DNA of 64,000 nt from Voacanga thouarsii (lineage: Eukaryota; Streptophyta; Magnoliopsida; Gentianales; Apocynaceae): positions 248,001 to 312,000 of the forward strand of contig JANUWF010002013.1 of assembly GCA_026120185.1 (NCBI GenBank), given 5' to 3'. Of the stretch, positions 37,129-47,900 are shown one piece after another. Both the position numbers and the translations under genes were made by a program. Numbering within the stretch: the first letter of the stretch is position 1; each line of letters starts with the position of its first letter. Below the pieces are notes generated by a model, which saw nothing but the letters and a program-made list of their open reading frames with translations, was not told the DNA's origin and made no database searches.

Positions 37129-37918
37129 CTCAGGCTCATATCCTATACGGCGCAGCGAAAAATAAAACGAGATACCATCCCAAGACCCGCCTATGTGTGG
37201 AAAACAAGACATAAAGATAATAAAGGTAATAGCTTTTTACCTTTGCTTGATCATCCGAAGAACAAAAAATTTTCTTCTTCAAGTCGAGGCGCGATCCAGC
37301 AATCCTCTTGATCCAACTTCACGAGAGTTGAACGTCTAACCAATATAATCACAGTGTGTGATTATGTCTAACAGTAATCCACACAAAGGAATACTCAAGC
37401 ACCAAAATTTCCTATGCTAGCAGAACAAGATGGCGGCTAGGGCTGTTTCACATTTTCAGCAAAACGAGAAAGAGAGAGAAGAACGTTGGTTGTGTGTCAG
37501 CTAGGGTTTCGTGTCCCTTCTATATGTTACACGAAATACTTGCTGAAAAATCCTCCATCCCCGAATTCTAAAACAGTTAGAATTCCCTAATTGTAATTGG
37601 AAACATCAAGTTCTCACAATTAAAATTTGGATTACAAATTATAACTAATTATAATTTGTCCACAATAACTACTTTTTCTCTCAATTAATCCCACTATGTT
37701 ATCCAATAACATCTTGAGTATATAATCATTTATTGTGTGTGACCTATTAGGTTTCCTAATCAATTAGTAGAGAACATGAATTAATCCAAACGTCTTTGAG
37801 ATTAATAATCCATAATCTTAATTAGAATTAATCTTATTAATTCTAATCAGGATTGGTTTATTAATTAATCAATTAATAAACTCATATTCCCAAATCATGA
37901 GCGGTATCTAGCAACACA
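37129..37918 (-). mobile_element. Copia-type LTR in reverse, cut by a second CACTA element
   Basis: The sequence starts TGTTAGGTATCTCAGGC at 37129, exactly where the 0.5-kb repeat unit breaks off after AACAT. The right part (GAGCGGTATCTAGCAACACA, 37899-37918) is the reverse complement of an internal block of the Copia LTR at 25198-26880, so this LTR lies on the minus strand. It stops in mid-LTR at 37918, where a CACTA terminus begins. Its missing portion, equivalent to the first 0.9 kb of the other LTR, is not found elsewhere in the window. Whether this was a solo LTR or part of a full element cannot be seen. Confidence 0.7.
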
Positions 37919-38890
37919 CACTACAGGAAGAGTGACCTTTAGTGACAACGTAATATTGTCACAAAATGCAGAAATGTTGTCACTAAAGACATTTAGTGAC
38001 AAAAAAATTGTTGTCACTTTAATGTCACTAAATCTATGTCGCTAAAGGTATAGAGTGACAACAACTTATTCTTGTCACTAAATGTTGACTTTTAGTAAAA
38101 ATATTCCGGTTGTCACAATGTAATCAACTATTAGTGACAACATTTCTGCTTCACTAATTTGTTTCAAAGATCATCAATTTTACCAATATATAGTCACTAA
38201 TTGCTCACTCATTAGTGACAACAAACGCCTTGTCACTAATTGGCCATTCATTAGTGACAATATACGCCTCTACAGAAAAAAACTTTATTAGTGACAACGA
38301 AAAGTTGTCAATAAATATCAAATTGTTGACACTAATCCCATTTAGTGAAAACAATAATTTGTCACAATGTTGTCACTAAATCACTATCGCTAAAGATGGT
38401 GGGTGACAACAACTGAATATTGTCACTAAAGGCGAGTTTTCATTGACAAGAAATTGTTGTCACTAATGCCTCTAGACAATAGTGACAACAAAAGTTATCA
38501 CTATTTTGCTATGGCTATTGTCACTATTTCTCTTGGCTTGTCACTAACATGGCATAATAAGTGACAATTTTCTCCAAATTCTAGTGACAACTTTATTTGT
38601 TGTCACTACTATTCAAAAATAGTGACGACTTTTGTTGTCCAAGTTCATTTAGTGACAACTTTTATTTGTCATAACTCGTTAAACTCTAAATAGTGACAAC
38701 TTTTGTTGTCATAATTTATTTTAATATAGTGACAACTTTAATTTGTTGTCACAATTGTATTATAAATAGTGACAACTTTTATTATCATGACTAAAACTAA
38801 TTTAATGACAACTTTAGTTTGTTGTCACATTGCTATATACATAATGACAACTATCATCATTAATCAAATCATTTTTAGTGACAACTTCAT
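37919..38890. repeat. CACTA subterminal motif array (GTGACAAC / GTTGTCAC)
   Basis: About one kilobase in which TAGTGACAACTTT and its reverse complement TTGTTGTCACTA alternate every 20-60 bases; well over twenty full or near-full motif copies are visible. Dense inverted subterminal motifs are known transposase-binding sites in En/Spm elements. Here that role is inferred from position next to the terminus. Confidence 0.8.
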
Positions 38891-40639
38891 TTCCTTGCCC
38901 ATGTTGTGTTATATATAATCACCTTGGTAGGCATACAATAAGCTAGTAAAAAGCCTGAAATAAATTAGAACTCACAATTTACCAAATATCCAAACTAACA
39001 TAATCCTTTATAATACATAGGTTAATACAACTATTTATGAATACATCCATAATGTGATCAATCCAAAAACTATTTACAAATGGAGCTATTCATTTAGTAT
39101 ACTAACAATGATTACTTCCAAAATATAACTCCCCAATTGTGCAAAATGCTAGCTTGAATTTTCAACCTTGTTGAGGAGCTTATCAAAAACTCTGCATTAT
39201 TAACAATTCAAAAGAAACATTTGAACATGATTAGTGTGAAAGAACAAGCATCAATGGCAACAAAATAGAAGCAGAGGAAAAACAATACTAACTATAAGTA
39301 CATTAACTTGCCATTACCATGTTTCATGTTTCCTTCTTGTCTTCGATTGCATTATAGCCTCATGCTACCTTGTTCAATTCCTCAATCAAGTGATAGGTAC
39401 TGATTTTTATATCAACTTTTAATGTTTGGATTAAATTAGTTCCATTTGCTCATGTACATTAGATAATTATTCCATTTAATATTCCAATAGGCTAGTTTCA
39501 ATGCTTCTTGTTATTTTCAATTCCTTAGTACCATATATACTACGAAAATGATTGACTTATTTACCTATAAACTGCTCTTAGCATTTTTTCTTGGAGAATC
39601 TCTCAAATACTTCATCAATAAATTATCCAATTCTTTGATCAAATTTTGAAAGAAGAAGCTTCCAATTTCACAACATTGCCACAAGCTTTGCAAAGCTACA
39701 ATCCAGTTTTCACACACAATTTCCCACAAGAAACTGATCAAGCACTTCTCACACATAAAAAAAAAAAACTATCCTATAATTATTTGTTGTTTAGAACTCA
39801 GAGATTTTAAGCCTTTGTGTTCATTATTTTAAAACTGTCAAGCACGCATCAAACTGTGTCAAACAATTTTCGAAACAATTATCTCCTAGAATGCAAACTT
39901 TATTTCAACAAGCATTAGGTCCAATCATATCTACTCAATTCGGTCTATGTATTTGTATTGAATTTGATCAAGACAACATATATTATGGTTGAAAATTTAT
40001 GAATATCAATTATCAGTTTGTCACTTGATAGCGTGTCGAGCAATCACAATTCATTAGAATTTCACTCAATTCTTCAGTTCACTCAACAAGAGCTCATCAA
40101 AACCCACTATTTAACATATTTTTTACTAGTATTTCCAACCACTATTTATCAACAAATACAAATCATATAAATTTACAAAGCATAAATCAACGAACTACTC
40201 AATTTTCTACCAACTGCAGAATAAGGGGTTATAACTTCATTTTTTCATATCAAAACTCATTCAAAACAAGTGTAAATAACTTCTAAAATGTATTTCTAAG
40301 GAGAACAAAACTTCTTTATACAGGATAAACATGATTCATTCAAGAAACTCACAAAACAAAGTTATGAAAATGGAATTTCACATGGTAAAACACACCAGCA
40401 ACTGTAAATTAATTATAAAATGCCCAATGCATAAAGTTCCAAGAAATTATATTAAGGAATAAAAACATACTCTTGTACACTTCATGCCAAAATAGTGATA
40501 TGCTCCATCTTTGTTCCAATTGTCTAAAAATAGCAAAAGAAAAAACAAAGTAAGAAATATTAATTAGTAATTCAATAAATTTGCAAAATGTACTTCAATT
40601 TTTAAAAAAGTGTAATGGGAAACCTTCAACTTACATTAA
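38891..40639. other. Second CACTA interior, no clear gene
   Basis: AT-rich. The longest frame (minus, 39756-39565, 63 codons) is not recognised. It may hold the 3' untranslated region or introns of the Ptta/En-Spm gene to its right. Confidence 0.45.
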
Positions 40640-41316
40640 AATGATTCCAAAATACTCTTCAGTTCTTCCCATCTGTGCTAATATAGTTTTAGAAGATCAT
40701 TTGTCTTTTGTTGCTCTTCTTGCAAAAGTTTGATCTCTTTCTTCATTTTAGCAACTTGTTGCTCTACTTCTTCTCTCTTGTGCTTATTCTCTTCTATCTC
40801 TGAAATATGTTGGTCCTCATAGAATGATCTTAGCAGCTTCATACTTGCTCCTCTACTATGTATGTACCCTGGTAAGTGGCCAATAGTTTCCTCGCAAATT
40901 TCAGCCGAGCTTATTCAAGTTGTGAGGTACTCTTTTTCTTTTCTCCTAAACAATAAGATTACCAAATTGTCAAATAAAGTTATAGATCCTAAACAGTAAT
41001 ATTATTAGACATTCTTCATATCTCTTGCTTTCTTATTCACAAAGGCTTTCTTTTTCTTGGAGAACTGAGTGAGCTCATAGATCTCAATATCATCAAGATC
41101 CTTTCCCTCCTTCCTTTGCTAAAAAATCAGAAGACAAATAATTATTTTCCTCTTCTTTGGACAGTGATTTATGGTATATAAATGCTGAATAAAGTTAGTT
41201 TTTACCTTTTCATCGTGCAAACGTGCAATAGACCTTGTCCCAATTGTATGTGGTACGGCTAACTTCTGCAACCTCCTTCTTCCTTGGAATCTACTATCAA
41301 ACTCCAAATAAACCAT
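40640..41316 (-). pseudogene. Ptta/En-Spm-type second gene of CACTA, C-terminal part
   Basis: Three minus-strand blocks with fitting splice sites. 41316-about 41213 gives PHTIGTRSIARLHDEK, equivalent to the family's 'HT.GS.S.A....E' signature. About 41106-41012 gives QRKEGKDLDDIEIYELTQFS, like the family's 'THTRKDG..VD..' block, and ends in a stop. About 40958-40640 gives EICEETIGHLPGYIHSRGAS, like 'EVLG.RSGYIRGLG'. A predicted coiled coil follows (EIEENKHKREEVEQQVAKMK and onward). Stops within the last block (near 40920 and 40680) show decay. The N-terminal part is not identified with confidence; the exon-like stretch at 43475-43350 is a candidate. The family's molecular role in transposition is not settled. 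Confidence 0.7.
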
Positions 41317-41390
41317 GCCAAGTCTCCAAGAAAATTCTCACATCAAAAAGGGAATGCAAGAAATGTAGGAGCGGGCATAGCTTTTAAGCT

Positions 41391-41618
41391 TAAGGGTAAT
41401 CAACTTATTTGGAGTATCAAGATGGCAACAAAAAAAAAATTCGACAGAGTTTTCCCTGTATACCGGACGTTTCTAGGCACAAAGCCACCACAAAATCAAC
41501 AACATTTGAAAAAAATATATTAACTGTCACAACAATAAAATGGTAATCACCCACTACCCATGGGGAATGATCACTCATCACTCACGAGGAATGATAACCC
41601 ATCACTCAAGGGATCCAT
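41391..41618. repeat. Direct duplication, copy 1 (about 228 bp)
   Basis: Begins AAGGGTAATCAACTTATTTG and contains an imperfect minisatellite of CATGGGGAATGATCAC-type units near 41560-41610. Repeated at 42657-42883 with few changes and an offset of 1266 bases; similarity stops abruptly at both ends. Confidence 0.85.
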
Positions 41619-42323
41619 TCTTATAAGTTAAAAAAAGAGAAAAAAAAAATACTGCGAACTAATGGAAGGGTAATCATACATGCTTCACTTAGCATGTAAT
41701 GCAAAGTGGAGAAAAATACTGAGAAAAATTGGAGAAAAATTGACCCATGCTTCACTTAGCATCTAGAATTCTCAAAAATAATATAACTAACCATATATAC
41801 TTTAAATTCAACCTGTACTGCTAAGCAGAAGTCATTTAAGACTCTTTTTTTTCCCATTAAAGCAGGAAACAGGAAAAAGCAACTTCAAGCTCAAAATTTC
41901 AAAATAAAAGAATCTAATAGTCATAACTACAAAACTCAAATTAGCTAAAAAGCAGAGTAAAGCCTAATATGAAGGTGTATATTCAACAAATGAAAGCATT
42001 TCTAGAGGATAAAAATGAAAGCAGAAATACTGGAACAGGCCAATTGAATTGCGAATCTAGACATAGAGAAGCCAAATTCAGCAGGGAGTATTATCTGCTA
42101 TGCAATTGAATATCTCACACTTGAGCCCTGTTTTCACATCAATTATTTTCAGCAAAGAACAACAATAGCTTTTAAGTTCCCCATGCATTATATTTGTCTT
42201 CTCCTTATCTAAGCATGCTATGCTTTTTTCTCTTATAAATTTTATTCGTGAATTGCATGGATTTTGGAATTTAGACTCTCTTGGTAGGGGTTGCTCCTAG
42301 GCACGTGATCTAGAAGTACATTT
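41619..42323. other. Unassigned sequence within second CACTA
   Basis: AT-rich. CATGCTTCACTTAGCAT occurs twice, near 41679 and 41745, about 66 bases apart. No coding seen. Confidence 0.45.
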
Positions 42324-42656
42324 CACTACAAGAAATCTATCAATTTGCCATGAAAAAATTCGTGCCAAATCCGTGGCTAAACTGGAATTTGCCACGGATC
42401 TGCCACAGAAAAAGTCCATAGCAAAAACCTTCGTGGCTAAGTATTTTTTTGCCACGAAAATATTTTCCGTGGCAATTTGCCATGGATTTGTCACGGACGA
42501 TTCTCAAACTGGACGTTTCCGTGGCAAATCCGTAGCAGATTGTCACAGATTTGCCACGAAAACGTTATTTTTTTCATATTAAATTATAACGGATTTTCCA
42601 TGGATTATTAAAAATTAAAATATATTAATTAACGGATTTTCCATGGATTATTAAAA
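42324..42656 (+). mobile_element. CACTA terminal fragment of another family
   Basis: Begins with a textbook terminus, CACTACAAGAAATCTATC, followed to about 42565 by many GCCACGGA / TTTGCCACGG motifs in both orientations (subterminal repeats). It then has two 43-bp tandem units starting AACGGATTTTCCATGGATTA (42589 and 42632). It stops at 42656 without any opposite terminus and joins directly to the duplicated segment. The motifs differ from the GTGACAAC type at 37919 and resemble those at 35861-37128. Confidence 0.75.
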
Positions 42657-42883
42657 ATAAGGGTAATCAACTTATTTGGAGTATCAAGATGGCAAAAAAA
42701 AAAATCGACAGAGTTTCCCCTGTATACTGGACGTTTCTAGGCACAAAGCCACCACAAAATCAACAACATTTAAAAAAAAAAACATTAACTATCACAACAA
42801 TAAAAAGGTAATCATCCATTATCCATGGGGAATGATCACCCATCACTCACAAGGAATGATAACCCACCACTCACGGGGATCCA
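42657..42883. repeat. Direct duplication, copy 2 (about 227 bp)
   Basis: Copy of 41391-41618 in the same direction, immediately following the broken CACTA end; likely filler DNA from repair. Confidence 0.85.
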
Positions 42884-43349
42884 TAGAAATTAGGCACAAC
42901 AAATTCCAGTATATATAGTACATATTGCCACTGAAGAACTCAAACATGCAACAGCTAGTTAGAGAAGCACACTCCTAGTCAATGAAATGATTCAAAGACA
43001 TGGTATGATGCAGATATTTGGAAATATTGCTTAATAAATGTACAAAGACAAAAAATAGAGAACAATAACATTGTAAACACTTCACTAACAATCTCTATGA
43101 GTCTATGTTCAGAATTTGCAAAACAGAACATCCCAAAAACAAAAACAAAAAAAAAAAAGCTTATCTAAAATAAAGACCTTCAAGCAAAGGATGCTGGTTC
43201 AATGTGAATTTAAGACCTCAAACAACTTGCCTAGAAGTTTGAACAGAAATCTGCAGCTCAATCATTTAAGTTGCAGAAAGAAAATAACTCTTGAGGGTGT
43301 TAAGGTTAATTGACGAGTAAGGACAAATCATAAAAGCAATCATACTAAC
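42884..43349. other. Unassigned sequence within second CACTA
   Basis: AT-rich with an A-run near 43147; no coding recognised. Directly downstream (minus strand) of the exon-like stretch, so possibly intron. Confidence 0.4.
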
Positions 43350-43475
43350 CTACTGATGAGCAGCTGCAAGTTTTAACAGTTCATCAGCCTCGGAGAAATT
43401 TGTGAACCACTGAGCTAGGGGATGATCTTTGGTGTCACCTCTTCTCCTCTTGTCCGTGTCCTCTATTGGAACTAT
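43350..43475 (-). pseudogene. Exon-like stretch, unrecognised protein
   Basis: Minus-strand frame of 41 codons: [20 protein letters not shown], then [20 protein letters not shown]. It ends in Gln and a stop, or splices first, since CATCA is followed by the donor GTAGGTTAG. Residue composition is protein-like, unlike the AT-rich surroundings. I do not recognise the family. It could be an upstream exon of the Ptta/En-Spm gene at 41316-40640, or a captured host exon connected with the G-rich island at 43780-44415. Confidence 0.4.
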
Positions 43476-43779
43476 AGATAAACTCCAAAAGAAATACTAA
43501 TTAAAGAACATCAAGGTGACAAAAGGAATCAGCAAAACTTAATTTGCCATCTCATATTCTCCTTATATATATCCTTCTGAGAATAAATTCACAAGTAAGA
43601 CATTCTAGAATCTTCAAGAGATTCTCCAGGAAACAAAAGGGAATGTTGGTCATGAAGGGGAAAACAACCAAATACTACTTTCTTGAAGAATGTGATAATT
43701 AAGAACTACATGAATCATTGGCACGTTTAGGACATCCAACAATCACATGAAAAACCCTAGAAAATGAAAGAACATCTCG

Positions 43780-44415
43780 TATGGATATTCGGCTGCGGGA
43801 AGGGAGAAGGGGGGGGGGGTTGTGGGGCGGGGAGCAGAGGTGGGCCCCGGAGGGGGAAGTTCGGGGGAGAGGCACGCGGGCTGGGGGAAGGGAGATAGAT
43901 TTCGGTGGGCAGAGGCGGGAGCGGGGAGGGGGAGTTACGGGGAGAGGCGCGTGGGCGGGGGAAGGGAGATGGGGTTGCAAGGGGTGGAGGCGGAGGCGGG
44001 AGCGGTGGGAAGAGGAGGGGGTGCGTGGGTGGGCGACCGGGGGAGAGGGTGACAGGGGTGAGGGGGGGAGGGGGAGCTGCAGGAAAAGAGAATGGTCGCG
44101 CGGGGGGAGATCCGGAATGGGGGACCGGCGGGAGCCGCAAGGGGCGAAAGGGGTTGAGGGGGGGAGGGGTGTTGCGCAGGCGGGGGCAGGAGGGTGTTGC
44201 GCAACCGGGGGCGGGGGTGCGATGAAGAGGGGCGGCGGGAGGGAGAGGGCCAGATCTGGGGTTGGGGGAGAGGGGAGGCAAGCGGGGGGGCAAATCTGGG
44301 GTTGGGAGGCCGATAGGGAGGGGGGGCTGCTGTGGGTTGAAGAAGAAGAAGAAAGATGAAGAAGGATAGTGCAAGAAAGGTATCGGTGGAGAAGAAGAGG
44401 GAGAGCACGGTACAA
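43780..44415. other. G-rich, purine-biased GC island
   Basis: About 630 bases in which the plus strand is overwhelmingly G with some A, in sharp contrast to AT-rich flanks. It begins near a G10 run (about 43811) and includes many GGGGG runs and partly repeated units built on GGGGAGAGGCRCGYGGGC. Long open frames exist in several frames on both strands (for example minus 44415-43699, proline/serine/arginine-rich, and plus 43781-44359, glycine/arginine-rich). That is expected from composition alone, so I do not call a gene. It could be a first exon or CpG-rich promoter of the minus-strand unit to its left. Confidence 0.6.
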
Positions 44416-44784
44416 TTATTATCTAATAGTACATAATTGTTATAAATGTCGAAAATAATAGTTATTCAAGAACATGAAACCATTGCTATAAATATTGAAA
44501 ATTTTAATTAATGAATTAAAATTCATAAACCCTTGCGAGGATCAAAATATTATTGGACAAGTATGATAAAAAATACAAGTTAAAATATAAGAATAATTAA
44601 TAATAATTAAAAAATATTAAAAATGATGCCGATGGGAATTTAAATATTAATTATTGGAGAAAAATGAAGAAAAATACAAGATAAAATATGTCATTAAAAA
44701 TAAAAACCACGCCCCTGACGAGAATTGAACTCGGGAACTTTCACATCCTCAATTACATGTACTATATATGTGTGTGTGTGTCAC

Positions 44785-44801
<17 letters not shown>

Positions 44802-44864
<63 letters not shown>
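44802..44864. repeat. (GT)n microsatellite, about 31 units
   Basis: 63 bases of pure GT alternation preceded by a (TA) run and followed by TATACATATATAATATATA. Confidence 0.97.
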
Positions 44865-44867
<3 letters not shown>

Positions 44868-44942
44868 CATATATAATATATATACACTCACATACTTATA
44901 TATATATATAAGTTTGTCCAAGAATGGCCACCATTGGTTCGG

Positions 44943-44944
<2 letters not shown>

Positions 44945-44973
<29 letters not shown>
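44945..44973. repeat. (GA)n microsatellite, about 14 units
   Basis: Follows GGTTCGGCC; pure GA alternation ending in GCTAGCTT. Confidence 0.97.
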
Positions 44974-44975
<2 letters not shown>

Positions 44976-47900
44976 AGCTTCCTCTTGATTAGAAGTGAAG
45001 ATTTAATTTTAATTTTGAAAAGTATTGAATGGAGTAAACATAAGAGTGTTTTGAGTGGAGTAAATCAAGATACTTACAAAATATTTCGTCGTTGTTAATT
45101 AAAATGTATGGAACAAAAATAAATACAAACCAATATAACTAATAAATTAGAAAAAATAGAAAAAAAAATTCCGATTATCTTCAAATTTGGTCATAACACT
45201 TTTATTAACAATTTAAACAAATCTAACGGTCGGATCAATAATTTAAAGTGCCTATATTTGTAAATGCCTTAGGTTTTCGGTATTTTTATTGATATTTGTT
45301 GGATTGCATGCCAAAATATATCCGATTATCTTCAAATTTGGTCATAACACTTTCATTAGCAATTTAAACAAATCTAACGATCGGATCATTAATTGAAAGT
45401 GCCTATCTTTGTAAATGTCTAAGGTTTTCGGTATTTTTGTTGATATTTGTCGGATTACATGCCAAAATATATCTGATTATCTTCAAATTTGGTCATAACA
45501 CTTTTATTAAGAATTTAAACAAATCTAACGGTCGTATCATTAATTAAAAGTGTCTATGTTTGTAAATGCCTTAGGTTTTCGATATTTTTGTTGATATTTG
45601 TTGGATTGCAAGCCAAAATATATCCGATTATCTTCAAATTTGGTCATAACACTTTTATTATCAATTTAAATAAATCTAACGGTCGGATCATTAATTGAAA
45701 GTGCCTATGTTTGTAAATGCCTTAAGTTTTCAGTATTTTTGTTGATATTTGTTGGATTGCATGCCAAAATATATCTGATTATTTCCAAATTTGGTCATAA
45801 CACTTTTATTAGCAATTTAAACAAATCTAATGGTCGGATCATTAACTGAAAGTGGCTATCTTTGTAAATGCCTTAGGTTTTCGGTCTTTTTGTAGACATT
45901 TGTTGGATTGCATGACAAAATATATCCGATTATATTCAAACATGGTCATAACACTTTTATTAACAATTTAAATAAATCTAACGGTCGAATAATTAATTGA
46001 AAGTGCCTATCTTTGTAAACAATTGAAAGTTCCGCTCCTGTTAATGCCTTAGGTTTTCGGTCTTTTGTAGACATTTGGAGGATTGCATGCCAAAATATAA
46101 CCGATATCTTCAAATTTGGTAATAACACTTTTCCTATCATTTTAAACAAATCTAACGGTCGATTCATTAATTTAAAGAGCCTATGTTTGTAAATGCCTTA
46201 GGTTTTCGGTATTTTTGTTGATATTTGTTGGATTGCATGCCAAAATATATCCGATAATCTCCAAAACTGGTCATAACACTTTTATTAGCAATTTAAACAA
46301 ATCTAACGGTCGGATCATTAATTGAAAGTGCCTATCTTTGTAAATGCCGTAGGTTTTCGGTATTTTTGTTGATATTTATTGGATTGCATGCCAAAATATA
46401 TCTGATTATCCTCAAATTTAGTCATAACACTTTTATTATCATTTTAAACAAATCTAACGGTCGGATCATTAATTGAATATGCCTATGTTTTTGAATGTCT
46501 TAGGCTTTCGGTATTTTAGTTGATATTTATTGGATTGCATGCCAATATATATCCGATTATATTCAAAATTGGTCATAACACTTTACCTAGCAATTTAAAC
46601 AAATCTAACGGTCGGATCATTAATTGAAATTGCCTATATTTGTAAATGCCTTAGGTTTTCGGTTTTTGTAGACATTTGTTCCATTGCATGCCAAAATATA
46701 TCTGATTATATTCAAACATTGTCATAACACTTTACATTACAATTTAAACAAATCTAACGGTCGGATCATTAATTTCAAGTACCTATATTTGTAAATGCCC
46801 TAGGTTTTCATTATTTTTTTTTATATTTGTTGGATTGTACGCCAAAATTTATCCGATTATCTTCACATTTGGCCATAACACTTTTATTAGAAATTTAAAC
46901 AAATCAAACAGTTGGATCATTAATTGAAAATGCCTATCTTTGTAAAAGCCATAGTTTTCGGTCTTTTTGTAGACAATTGGTGGATTGCAAGCCAAAATAT
47001 TTTCGATTATATTCAAACAAGATCATAACACTTTACATTGCAATAGAAACAAATCTAACGGTCGGATCATTAATTTAAAGTGCCTAAATTTGTAAATGCC
47101 TTAGGTTTTCGGTATTTTTGTTGATATTTATTAGATTGCATGCCAAAATATATCCGACTATATTCAACATTGGTCATAACACTTTTCATAGCAATTTAAA
47201 CAAATCTAACGGTCGGATCATTAATTAAAAGTTCCTTTGTTTGTAAATGCCTTAGGTTTTCGTTATTTTTGTTGATATTTGTTGGATTGAATGTCAAAAT
47301 ATATCCGATTATCTTCAAATTTGGTCATAATACTTTTATTAGCAATTTAAACAAATCGAAAGGTCGGATCATTAATTGAAAGTGCCTATGTTTGTCAATG
47401 CCTTAGATTTTCGGTATTTTTGTTGATATTTGTTGAATTACAGACCAAAATATATCCGATATCTTCAAATTTGGTCATAACATATTTCTTAGCAATTTAA
47501 ACAAATATAACGGTCGTATCATTAATTGAAAGTGCCTATCTTTGTAAATGCCGTAGGTTTTCGGTATTTTTGTTGATATTTGCTAGATTGCATGCCAAAA
47601 TATATCTGATTATCCTAAAATTAAGTCATAACACTTTTATTATCATTTTAAACAAATCTAACGGTCGGATTATTAAATTAATGTGCCTTTGTTTGTAAAT
47701 GCCGTAGGTTTTCGGTATTTTTGTTGATATTTATTGGATTACATGCCAAAATATATCGTATTATCTTCAAATTTGGTCATAACACTTTTATTAGCAATTT
47801 AAACAAATCTAACGGTCGGATCATTAATTGAAAGTGTCCATCTTTGTAAATGCCTAAGGTTTTCGGTCTTTTTGCAGACATTTGGGGGATTGTATGCCAA

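Larger units (their letters stand above)
37919..44415 (-). mobile_element. Second CACTA-type element, partial (right end not found)
   Basis: Begins with the terminus CACTACAGGAAGAGTGACC at 37919, after ACA. It has a subterminal motif field (to about 38890) and minus-strand remnants of a Ptta/En-Spm gene (41316-40640). Because that gene is normally the downstream one, the 37919 terminus is the 3' end of the element. No matching CTTCCTGTAGTG end and no tnp2 gene are found to the right, so the element is truncated or internally deleted. The limit at 44415 is arbitrary and marks the end of the G-rich island. Confidence 0.6.
44416..45169. other. AT-rich spacer with microsatellites, left of the satellite
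   Basis: No gene. Near 44721-44741 the minus strand reads GTTCCCGAGTTCAATTCTCG, reminiscent of a tRNA T-arm (B box) but without a visible partner. The (GT)n and (GA)n runs follow. The last 30 bases before the array are A-rich. Confidence 0.6.

Noticed and set aside
38000..38900. CRISPR-like array of GTGACAAC repeats
   Set aside because: Motifs are short, irregularly spaced and in both orientations next to a CACTA terminus; plant transposon context.
43781..44415. Proline-rich (minus) or glycine/arginine-rich (plus) protein genes of up to 238 codons
   Set aside because: Several frames on both strands are open because G/C-rich, stop-poor sequence rarely makes TAA/TAG/TGA; no recognised domain and no single preferred frame.
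44700..44760. A tRNA gene on the minus strand
   Set aside because: Only a T-arm-like GTTCAATTC is visible; no acceptor stem or A box found.
44802..44864. Short ORFs reading poly-(Cys-Val) across the GT repeat
   Set aside because: Pure microsatellite translation, not a gene.
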